The translations under genes were made by a program, and so were the position numbers. DNA of 64,000 bases from an uncultured Bacteroidota bacterium (GTDB taxonomy: Bacteria > Bacteroidota > Bacteroidia > Flavobacteriales > Flavobacteriaceae). Below are positions 8,649 to 16,838 of this stretch, piece by piece. Position 1 is the first letter of the stretch; each line of letters starts with the position of its first letter. The notes beneath the pieces are model-generated. The model saw only the letters and a program-made list of their open reading frames with translations, was not told the origin of the DNA and ran no database searches. The DNA is taken from the NCBI GenBank assembly GCA_902619855.1, contig CACNGE010000001.1, forward strand, positions 1-64,000. The letters are read 5' to 3'.

Positions 8649-10076
8649 ATGAAAACCAATGCAATGAAGAAAATTATATTATTCCTTTTGTTTCCACTAT
8701 TATCTTTTTCTCAAGAAAAAACAATTGAATCTTTTTTTCAACAATACAATTATAATTGTGAAAACTACAATGGAGAAGATCTTTACGAGTTTTTCGGATT
8801 TGACATTGAAGATGATGTAACACCGGCTTTAGAGGCAATTGATTCATTTTGTGAAAATGGTTCAGAGCCAAATAAAAACGAAGCATTCATTATAGCTACC
8901 AATGTGAATGTTAGGAATTTACCCTCTTTAGAAAAAGGTGTTGGAAAAAAATTATTTAAAATAAATAAAACGATCCCTGGATCTATGCAACCTGATGGAG
9001 GCCGCCAAGAGCAAGAATGGATTTGGTTTAAGCCAACCAAAGTTTCAATAATTGATTCTGTTATTAGGGATAATAATCTTTGGTATAAAGTTGTCGGAAA
9101 GAAGCTCTCAAATGAAGAATTGAACAATTTAAAATCTTGGAGTGATTGGAATATTGTAATGGATAGCCTTTATAATTTTAATCCTAATAATGATAAAATC
9201 AGAAAAAATCATTCTCAAGCTAAACAAAAGTTATTAGGTCGTTGGATACACCACAGTCTTGTTCATCGTTTTCCAGAAGACAGTTTTTCAAATAGAGTGA
9301 GATTTTACAATGGAAAATACACAGCACAAAAATCCAAAGAGGACTGGACAGGTGATGAAGTATCAGTTGAATTTGAGGTTATTAATGGTCGTGTGGAGGG
9401 AAAATACCGTTACCAACCGGGACAATATGATGGAGAATCTTGTAAGTTTAGCGGATTTATAGAATCTAACACAAAAATTGAGGGTCAATACTTATGTTTT
9501 GTTGAGGGAAAACTTAGTGATCGGGGTGAACTAAATATTCGAAATATGGATAATAATGCATTTGAAATTTTTGCAAATTCATATGAAAATTCATCAGTAT
9601 TGACTCGGATGGGAACTCAATATTTTAGATATAAATTTGAAAAACCCAAAATATATGAAGATGCAGATAAATATAAAGGAACAGTGTTCAGACCTGGTCA
9701 ATACAAAGTGTTTTTAAAAGAGATTGATGAATATAATGCTGTTTGTTGCCCAGATAATTTTAATACTTATGAAATTATACTAAACATATCAGACCAAATT
9801 AATGGTTTTATTTCAGCAAGATCATGGGGATATCATGGTTTGGAAGGTAAGTTTTTGGATGCTAAAATAAAGAATAAGAACACTATTGAATTTACTTTAT
9901 CATATTCTGATGAGGGTTTTCACTATAAAGCTCCTAACTATACTATTGAAATTCTTGATGATAAGACTTTAAAATATACAAGTGATGGGAGATATTTTTA
10001 CTTCAACTCAGATAAAGGCAGAAATGAATTGGTTTTTAATTATACATTTACACCAAAGCCTAGCTCAGAAAAATGA
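8649..10076 (+). CDS. Secreted protein with SH3-like N-terminal segment, unknown function
   Basis: Signal peptide (KKIILFLLFPLLSFSQ); ATNVNVRNLPSLEKGVGKKLFKI resembles a bacterial SH3 domain. Confidence 0.55.
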   Translation: MKTNAMKKIILFLLFPLLSFSQEKTIESFFQQYNYNCENYNGEDLYEFFGFDIEDDVTPALEAIDSFCENGSEPNKNEAFIIATNVNVRNLPSLEKGVGKKLFKINKTIPGSMQPDGGRQEQEWIWFKPTKVSIIDSVIRDNNLWYKVVGKKLSNEELNNLKSWSDWNIVMDSLYNFNPNNDKIRKNHSQAKQKLLGRWIHHSLVHRFPEDSFSNRVRFYNGKYTAQKSKEDWTGDEVSVEFEVINGRVEGKYRYQPGQYDGESCKFSGFIESNTKIEGQYLCFVEGKLSDRGELNIRNMDNNAFEIFANSYENSSVLTRMGTQYFRYKFEKPKIYEDADKYKGTVFRPGQYKVFLKEIDEYNAVCCPDNFNTYEIILNISDQINGFISARSWGYHGLEGKFLDAKIKNKNTIEFTLSYSDEGFHYKAPNYTIEILDDKTLKYTSDGRYFYFNSDKGRNELVFNYTFTPKPSSEK

Positions 10077-10212
10077 GCCTATAATTTAGTTTCAAACTTT
10101 ATTTTTCTTCTTAATTAGCTTTAAATTTCAATTCTGGCATTGTTATTGGAATTAACCTTCATAACCGCTTCAGTTTTATATTCCATGACTATAAAATTGA
10201 ACTTTAAATTTT

Positions 10213-10704
10213 TTGATTATGAAAACTTTTAATTTTTTTATTTCTGCGTTGACAATTATTTTCTTTTTTGGGTGTGGTTCAAAAATGAATTACACTTCTC
10301 TAAATGAGTCCAAAGAATTAAAAATGCCATTTAACAAAAAAGATTATGTGGATACAGAAAGTATTTTCTATTCTATACAATCTACTAGGGGGACTGGTGC
10401 AAAGTCCGGTATCGCTAAAATGAATACCCTTAAGGCTAAAAGTGATCTAACATTAAAAATTAACTCTCTCATTAATAGTAAGGTCACAAATCTAGGTCGA
10501 GGAAGTGACAATAGTTCATTTAACAATCAATTTACAAGTATTTCAGAAAGTGAAGTGAAAAGTTATATTGAACAACTTAAACTCGTTGATGAGAAGTGGT
10601 ATGTGGTTGGCAATAATTCATATGGTAAAGAAGAATTTGAACTCTGGCAAGTATATAGTGTAGCTGTAAACAATGTTTCTAATATAGCAATGCTTAACAA
10701 TTAA
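10213..10704 (+). CDS. LPP20-like lipoprotein (tentative)
   Basis: Lipobox FFFGCGSK; KAKSDLTLKINSLI...YIEQLKLVDEKWYVV pattern. Probable ATG at 10219. Confidence 0.5.
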   Translation: MIMKTFNFFISALTIIFFFGCGSKMNYTSLNESKELKMPFNKKDYVDTESIFYSIQSTRGTGAKSGIAKMNTLKAKSDLTLKINSLINSKVTNLGRGSDNSSFNNQFTSISESEVKSYIEQLKLVDEKWYVVGNNSYGKEEFELWQVYSVAVNNVSNIAMLNN

Positions 10705-10715
10705 AATCCATTGCT

Positions 10716-12215
10716 ATGTTTAGGTTATGCTACATTATTGTATGTATTGCATTTCCTTTAAGTTTTTTGTCTTGCTCTTCAGCTAATCTTCAAATTTCTG
10801 ATTGTGAAATCAATCAAGAGACTAACTTCTTTGTTATAGAAGAAATTAATAAATCTGAAATTGATAATCTTTCTGGAAAGAGATTAGCTGAGTTGAAGAC
10901 AAAGCTTATTGTTCAAATCAATACGTCGTTGACTTCAAAATCTCAGCTTATTCAATCTGTTGAGGGTGAAATATCTCAAGAACAGTTTCTTGTTACTACA
11001 ACAAGTGAATCATTTGGAGATTTAACAAACCCCACGGTATCGTTTTGCCAAAAGGGTAAAACTCGATTTGTTACTTTGAGTGTAGATAAAGAGAAATTTT
11101 TAAATAAAATTAGATTAACTCTTTTGAATAAAATTGATGTCACAGAAAGCATGATGTCATCCTTTTTAGAATCATATAATGATGAGAAGTATTCATTTAA
11201 TAAGAAAAAACTTGAACAGTTTGAAAATGAAATTATTCAAATTGAGTCTTTAAATCGAATTTTAATTTCTAATCCTAGACTTTTTAAAGATGATTATAAA
11301 ACTCAAAAAGTAATAGAAATTAAATCTATGTTTAATGAGCTCTCAAAATTAGTTGACTCTTTTGATAGAGAGATGAGGGAAATTGATGAACTAATTGCCC
11401 AGAAAAACTATAAATCAGCTTATCAAAAGATTAGTTCATTGAATGATCTTTATGATTCAAATTCTAATATTGGAAAACAAATAAGTGCTAAGAAATCTAA
11501 AATTAAAGATTTTATTAAGAATTTTTGGTCTGCTAATTACAGGATGTTTCATAAATACGTTTTTGAGGGGAAATTTAATTACGCAAGAGAAAATGTTCTC
11601 GTGTTGTGGATGCTAACAATTAATGACTCTTTACACAGTGAGTATAAGAAAATTAAAGGCACATACATTAAAGAGTTAGTTAAGTTTGAAACAAATAGAT
11701 TGATGAATGGGAAAACCAAAAAAAGTGAAATTACATTTGGTATTGATATTTCTAGCCACGATGGGGCTACAAATTTTAGTTTAGATAGATCAATACCTAT
11801 TTTATCATTTGGATTGACACACAATTTTTTAGTCAATCCTAGGATTGGAGTTATTGCTAAATTTAAACATAATACAAATTCAAACCTTGGTTTTGAAGAG
11901 ATTAGCAGAGATTTTAACAACCCATTTAATGAGATATGTGGAGGAATTCTAGTTGGACCATTAGAAATTAATTTCGGGAAAGTTTTGGACTATGATTTCA
12001 CTTCTTTAGAAACAAAATACTCAATTTTTAGAGGAGATAAAAAAGGATTGAAAAACTATATTCAATTACATGTGGGGTTTAATTATCTACACTTTGTCAA
12101 CAATGTTAAATTAAATCAATTTAGTGTTTCAACAGGTTTGAATTACAATTTTAGATTTAATAGAAGACTAAATAAGAAGGAAAAAAAGTACATCGCTAGT
12201 TTACACAAGTTTTAA
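10716..12215 (+). CDS. Lipoprotein with LPP20-like N-terminal region and C-terminal barrel-like region
   Basis: Lipobox LSFLSCSS; KRLAELKTKLIVQINTSL...GKTRFVTLSVDKEKF; coiled-coil-rich centre. Adjacent to the 10213 gene. Confidence 0.5.
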   Translation: MFRLCYIIVCIAFPLSFLSCSSANLQISDCEINQETNFFVIEEINKSEIDNLSGKRLAELKTKLIVQINTSLTSKSQLIQSVEGEISQEQFLVTTTSESFGDLTNPTVSFCQKGKTRFVTLSVDKEKFLNKIRLTLLNKIDVTESMMSSFLESYNDEKYSFNKKKLEQFENEIIQIESLNRILISNPRLFKDDYKTQKVIEIKSMFNELSKLVDSFDREMREIDELIAQKNYKSAYQKISSLNDLYDSNSNIGKQISAKKSKIKDFIKNFWSANYRMFHKYVFEGKFNYARENVLVLWMLTINDSLHSEYKKIKGTYIKELVKFETNRLMNGKTKKSEITFGIDISSHDGATNFSLDRSIPILSFGLTHNFLVNPRIGVIAKFKHNTNSNLGFEEISRDFNNPFNEICGGILVGPLEINFGKVLDYDFTSLETKYSIFRGDKKGLKNYIQLHVGFNYLHFVNNVKLNQFSVSTGLNYNFRFNRRLNKKEKKYIASLHKF

Positions 12216-12332
12216 ATGTAGAATTGTCAATCTCATTTAATGCAGGGGCTTTTTATTTTTTGAAATTAAAAACTATATCAATTTTAACTTTGGTAATATT
12301 AGTTATTTAATAAAACTGTTTAAGAATCTGAT

Positions 12333-12408
12333 GATTGGTTTAGAAAATAGCTCAATAGAGTATACGATTATCCTCAAAAATAATTTTTTGTTTTTGTGGT
12401 TTTTTTTG
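12333..12408. repeat. R3: diverged copy of the tRNA-chimera-like repeat
   Basis: gattggtttagaaaatagctcaatagagtatacgattatcctcaaaaataattttttgtttttgtggtttttttt. Confidence 0.75.
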
Positions 12409-12456
12409 ATTTAAAACGAAGTTGAATAAGCTGCCGAATTTTTTTAATTTAGTTGC

Positions 12457-13839
12457 ATGAAAAATTTATTCTTTGCCCCTTTCTTACTAATACTAGGTGT
12501 TGGCTTAAACGCTCAAATCAGTGTAAACGATAGTCAAATTAAAGATTTGCTAGACCCTATTGATTTGCAAGATGCCGTTTCGAAATCATACCTGTTAGAC
12601 CATATAAATCAGTTACAAGCACAAATCAAATATTTGCAGAAAAACATAAGTGTACCGCCTGCGAATGAATGTATTGATGGAAATGCCGGTGAGTATGAAT
12701 GTTTGGGTATTGACCTCATGTCTACAGTAAGCCTAGAGCAACTTGACGCCGCCGCAGCAAACGACTGTTGGGGCTGGAGTGACACACTAACTGGAAGAGA
12801 ATACGCTATAATAGGCCTTGATAATGGAACAGCGTTTATTGATATTACAATTCCTAATTCCCCAGTCATAATTGGAAAACTACCGACACAAACGCTTGCT
12901 AGTATTTGGCGTGACATAAAGGTTTTTGGAAATCATGCCTATATCGTCTCCGAGGCAGACAATCATGGCATGCAAGTTTTTGATCTCACTCATTTAAGAG
13001 ATACCACAACTTATACGGTTTTTTCTGCCGACAGTCATTATGATGGATTTGGGAATGCGCATAATATTGCGATCAACGAAGACTCTGGTTATGCCTATGC
13101 TGTGGGGACTCAAACATATAATGGGGGTGCTCATTTCATTGATATCACTAACCCTGATAATCCAACCAGTGCTGGGGGGTATGACGAAAAAGGCTATTCT
13201 CATGATGCAATGATTGTTACATACAATGGCCCTGATCTCGACTATAAGGGTAAGGAAATTTATATTGGATCCAATGAAGATGAAGTCGTCATAGTGGATG
13301 TTACTGATAAATCAAACCCGACCTTTATTTCAAGCATACAATACAGCTCAACCCAGTATACCCATCAGGGATGGTTGACAGAAGACCATAAATACTTCCT
13401 TGTTGGGGATGAGTTGGATGAGGTTCAATATGGTATCAACGCAAGAACGATTATTTTGGATTTTTCTGATTTAGATGAGCCAGTGAATCATGTTGAATAT
13501 ATATCTCCAAACGCAGTAGTCGATCACAATGGCTATGTTGTTGGTGACTTATTTTATTTGGCAAGCTACACAGGGGGCCTTCGTATTTTAGGCCTGGAAA
13601 ACATTGAATCAAAAGAAGTTACAGAGAAATATTATTTTGACACTCATATTGGACATGAGACTCAATCAGCTAGAAAACCAGTTATCATTGGATTTGACGA
13701 TGATCATGACAACCCCAGAAAGGGCAATGAAGATTTGTTCAATGGTGCTTGGAGCGTATATCCTTTTTTAAAAAGCGGCAACTTAATTGTTAGTGACATT
13801 AATAAAGGGCTTTTTGTGTTAAAAGTAGATACTTTGTGA
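12457..13839 (+). CDS. LVIVD-repeat / choice-of-anchor B family secreted protein
   Basis: Signal peptide; CWGWSDTLTGREYAIIGLDNGTAFIDITIPNSPVIIGKLPT and further propeller-like repeats. Confidence 0.8.
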   Translation: MKNLFFAPFLLILGVGLNAQISVNDSQIKDLLDPIDLQDAVSKSYLLDHINQLQAQIKYLQKNISVPPANECIDGNAGEYECLGIDLMSTVSLEQLDAAAANDCWGWSDTLTGREYAIIGLDNGTAFIDITIPNSPVIIGKLPTQTLASIWRDIKVFGNHAYIVSEADNHGMQVFDLTHLRDTTTYTVFSADSHYDGFGNAHNIAINEDSGYAYAVGTQTYNGGAHFIDITNPDNPTSAGGYDEKGYSHDAMIVTYNGPDLDYKGKEIYIGSNEDEVVIVDVTDKSNPTFISSIQYSSTQYTHQGWLTEDHKYFLVGDELDEVQYGINARTIILDFSDLDEPVNHVEYISPNAVVDHNGYVVGDLFYLASYTGGLRILGLENIESKEVTEKYYFDTHIGHETQSARKPVIIGFDDDHDNPRKGNEDLFNGAWSVYPFLKSGNLIVSDINKGLFVLKVDTL

Positions 13840-13977
13840 GGTGACAAAATCGTTGGAGGTTCAAATGTTATGAGCACTTGTTTCTTTGGTAAATGTTAAT
13901 TAATAATTAAGTTATTAAAATTTAGCTCAACTAATCTTGATTTTAATTAGATTTAAAAAAATTTAAATAATTAAATT

Positions 13978-15687
13978 ATGAATAAACTCTACAATTTAAC
14001 ATTAGCTTTATTTCTAACTGGTTTTTGTTATGGACAAACAGTATTTATAAATGAAATTCACTATGATGACGCTAGCAGTGATTCAGGCGAGGGTGTCGAG
14101 ATTGCCGGTCCCTCAGGTACTGATTTAACTAACTACACAATTACTGCCTATAACGGAGGAAATAATGAATCATATAAAACTTTGTCATTGACTGGAGTAA
14201 TACCTGACTTAGGGAGTTCTGGGTATGGAACTATATTTTTTCCCATATCAGGACTTCAAAATGGTGCTCCTGATGGACTTGCGCTTGACAACGCAGGAAC
14301 TCTAATTCAGTTTTTGAGTTACGAAGGATCACCGTTTACAGCCTCTGGCGGACCTGCTGATGGGATAACTTCTACAGATATTGGTGTGGCTGAAACAGGC
14401 ACAACTCCTGACGGACATTCCTTACAACTTAAAGGGACGGGTACTACTTATGAAAATTTTACTTGGGATGGTCCAAAAGCTAATACTTATGATGCAATTA
14501 ATACTGATCAAATTTTTCAAGCTCTAGTGGATCCAACAATAACAATTTCAGTGACTTCCATTTCTGGTCTTGCATATGTTTCAGGGAATAGTTCAATTGT
14601 TTCTGAATCTTTTAGTGTTAGTGGATTAAACTTGAATGAAGGAATTACCATATCTGTACCTCAAGGATTTGAGGCTTCAGAAGATGATACAACATTTTCG
14701 AATGCTGATATTGTTCTTCCGGCTTCCAGCGGTTCTGTATCAACTACTCAAATTTATGTAAAATTATCTTCTGGTCAACAAGAAGGTGATTATTCAGGGT
14801 CCTTAAATATTAATTCAACGGGTTTAAGTGAAAGTGTAACAATTTCTGGACAAGTGTATCCAGATTCATTTGTTAGTAATTTATCTCAAGACTTGTTTAT
14901 AAGTGAATATGCTGAAGGTAGTAGCAGTAATAAATACATTGAAATATACAATCCTACTGCCCAAACTATTGATTTATCTTCATACGCAATTGCTTCTGTG
15001 TCAAACGACCCTACAATTATTGGATGGCATGAAAGTTTTAATACATTTACGGAAGACGCAACAATATCCTCTGGCGAAACATATGTATGGGCTAACTCAG
15101 GTTCAAACGCAACCATTTTAGCTGTAGCTACAGCCCCAACAGGTGAAACTGGAACAGCTTATTTCAATGGTGATGACGGTTATGCGCTTGTTAAAGGCAC
15201 CGAGACTTCATATGTGGTTTTGGATATTATTGGAGATTTCAATGGAGATCCGGGTAGTGGATGGGATGTTGCTGGAGTAAGTAGCGCTACAAAAGATAAA
15301 ACACTTGTTAGAAGGGATTTCGTTACAAAAGGAAATAACAATTGGTCCTCTAGTGCTGGAACGAATTCATCAGATTCTGAATGGGTAGTACTAGACAAAG
15401 ATGATTTCAGTTTTGTTGGGTCTCATCCTCATACAGATGCAACACTATCAATTTTTGGTTTTGAAAATCAACGTGTTAAGGTATATCCTAATCCAGTTGA
15501 AGTGTTACTTAACTTCTCAGGTTTAACGTCACCTGTTCAAGCAACTGTATTTGATATGCTTGGAAAACGTCAGCTTCAAAGTGAAGTGATAAACAGCCTA
15601 GATGTTAGCTCATTAAAATCTGGGTTATATATGGTTGAGATTAAAAATGAAAACAGCGCTAAAGTGTTTAATATCCTTAAGAAATAA
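13978..15687 (+). CDS. Secreted protein with two lamin-tail-like domains and T9SS C-terminal sorting domain
   Basis: VFINEIHYDDASSDSGEGVEIAG and LFISEYAEGSSSNKYIEIYNPT; C-terminus VKVYPNPVEVLLNFSG...SLKSGLYMVEIKN. Confidence 0.85.
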   Translation: MNKLYNLTLALFLTGFCYGQTVFINEIHYDDASSDSGEGVEIAGPSGTDLTNYTITAYNGGNNESYKTLSLTGVIPDLGSSGYGTIFFPISGLQNGAPDGLALDNAGTLIQFLSYEGSPFTASGGPADGITSTDIGVAETGTTPDGHSLQLKGTGTTYENFTWDGPKANTYDAINTDQIFQALVDPTITISVTSISGLAYVSGNSSIVSESFSVSGLNLNEGITISVPQGFEASEDDTTFSNADIVLPASSGSVSTTQIYVKLSSGQQEGDYSGSLNINSTGLSESVTISGQVYPDSFVSNLSQDLFISEYAEGSSSNKYIEIYNPTAQTIDLSSYAIASVSNDPTIIGWHESFNTFTEDATISSGETYVWANSGSNATILAVATAPTGETGTAYFNGDDGYALVKGTETSYVVLDIIGDFNGDPGSGWDVAGVSSATKDKTLVRRDFVTKGNNNWSSSAGTNSSDSEWVVLDKDDFSFVGSHPHTDATLSIFGFENQRVKVYPNPVEVLLNFSGLTSPVQATVFDMLGKRQLQSEVINSLDVSSLKSGLYMVEIKNENSAKVFNILKK

Positions 15688-15708
15688 ATAACTTTTTCTA
15701 ATAATTTA

Positions 15709-15738
15709 AAAAGCGGAACTTGTGTTCCGCTTTTTTTT
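15709..15738. terminator. Bidirectional terminator between convergent genes
   Basis: AAAAGCGGAAC-TTGT-GTTCCGCTTTTTTTT between 13978(+) and 15737(-). Confidence 0.8.
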
Positions 15739-16777
15739 ATTGCTTTTTAATAAGTAAAGCGTAAACAGGGAAGTGATCGCTATAACCTCCAGTAAATTTA
15801 CCACCTGCAAAACTCCTAAAAGGATAGCCTTTATAGCGCCCTTTTTTATTGTAGAGATAACTTGGGTTAAATATTCCTGCTTTCCAAAAATACCAGTTGG
15901 TATCACTTTCGCCTAGTAGGCTAGGGCTCACATGGACTTGGTCCAATACGTTCCACTTGTCGCGATAGCAGCTAGTACCAATTCCTTTTTTATAAAAGGA
16001 CATCATGGGGTTGTAAAAAATACTGTTTTCCGATACTTCGTCTCGTTCACCAACAGCACCCAAAACATCCTCAACACTTTTATTATTGGGGTCATCATTA
16101 AAATCACCCATATTGATGATTTTGGCATTTGGGTTTATGGCACGAATCGAATCAACTGTCTTTCTGTTTAGTTCACCAGCTGCAATGCGCTTTGGCTCGC
16201 TTGTCGCTTGACCACCACTGCGTGAAGGCCAGTGATGAACAATCAAATAAATGAGCTCGTTGTCAAGTAATCCCGACACAACCAACTGGTCTCTTGTGAA
16301 GTCTCGATCACCACCAGAATCAAAGAGAGAAAGAAAATGTGTTTTAGCTCTCAGAAGAGTAAACTTACTTTTCCTATACAACAAGCAAACATCGATACCA
16401 CGTTCGTCAGGCGATTCAAAATGAGCAATCCCATAATTATATTTTTTAAGCTGTGGCGTTTCTACGAGTCGCTCAACCACATAGCGATTTTCAACTTCAG
16501 AAAGGCCAATGACAGCAGGAGGTCCCCCTGTCAGTTCTCGTGCCACATCAGCGATAACAATTGCAGTGTTGGTTAGCTTCTTTTCAAAAATATCTTCTGT
16601 CCAGCGATCACGTCCTTCTGGCGTGCGATCATCGTCTCTAGTTTCTGGATCGTCATAATGATCAAAAAGGTTTTCAACGTTGTAAAACGCAATGGTTTCA
16701 ACGGCATATGTTTGAATTTGCGATCTAGTGTAGAAAAGCGCAAAAAAGAGTAGAATAATTGTTAATGTTTTTTTCAT
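15737..16777 (-). CDS. Secreted endonuclease/exonuclease/phosphatase family protein
   Basis: Signal peptide; VETIAFYNVENLFD, IGLSEVENR, VHHWPSRSGG, NMGDFNDDP, YSDHFPV motifs. Confidence 0.9.
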   Translation of the reverse strand: MKKTLTIILLFFALFYTRSQIQTYAVETIAFYNVENLFDHYDDPETRDDDRTPEGRDRWTEDIFEKKLTNTAIVIADVARELTGGPPAVIGLSEVENRYVVERLVETPQLKKYNYGIAHFESPDERGIDVCLLYRKSKFTLLRAKTHFLSLFDSGGDRDFTRDQLVVSGLLDNELIYLIVHHWPSRSGGQATSEPKRIAAGELNRKTVDSIRAINPNAKIINMGDFNDDPNNKSVEDVLGAVGERDEVSENSIFYNPMMSFYKKGIGTSCYRDKWNVLDQVHVSPSLLGESDTNWYFWKAGIFNPSYLYNKKGRYKGYPFRSFAGGKFTGGYSDHFPVYALLIKKQ

Positions 16778-16838
16778 AATTATTATTCAATTTTAACTAA
16801 AATAAATCTAAATTGCTAAAAAATAAAAAATCATTTTT

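Noticed and set aside
4601-12408. Repeats as integron attC sites
   Set aside because: No GTTRRRY/RYYYAAC core pairs seen and no integron integrase in the window.
13854-13935. Weak further matches to the repeat or to tRNA parts (ggaggttcaaatgt; aaaatttagctcaactaat) after the LVIVD gene
   Set aside because: Only short stretches match; hairpin and gtacga core are missing. Could be a decayed copy but not supportable by eye.
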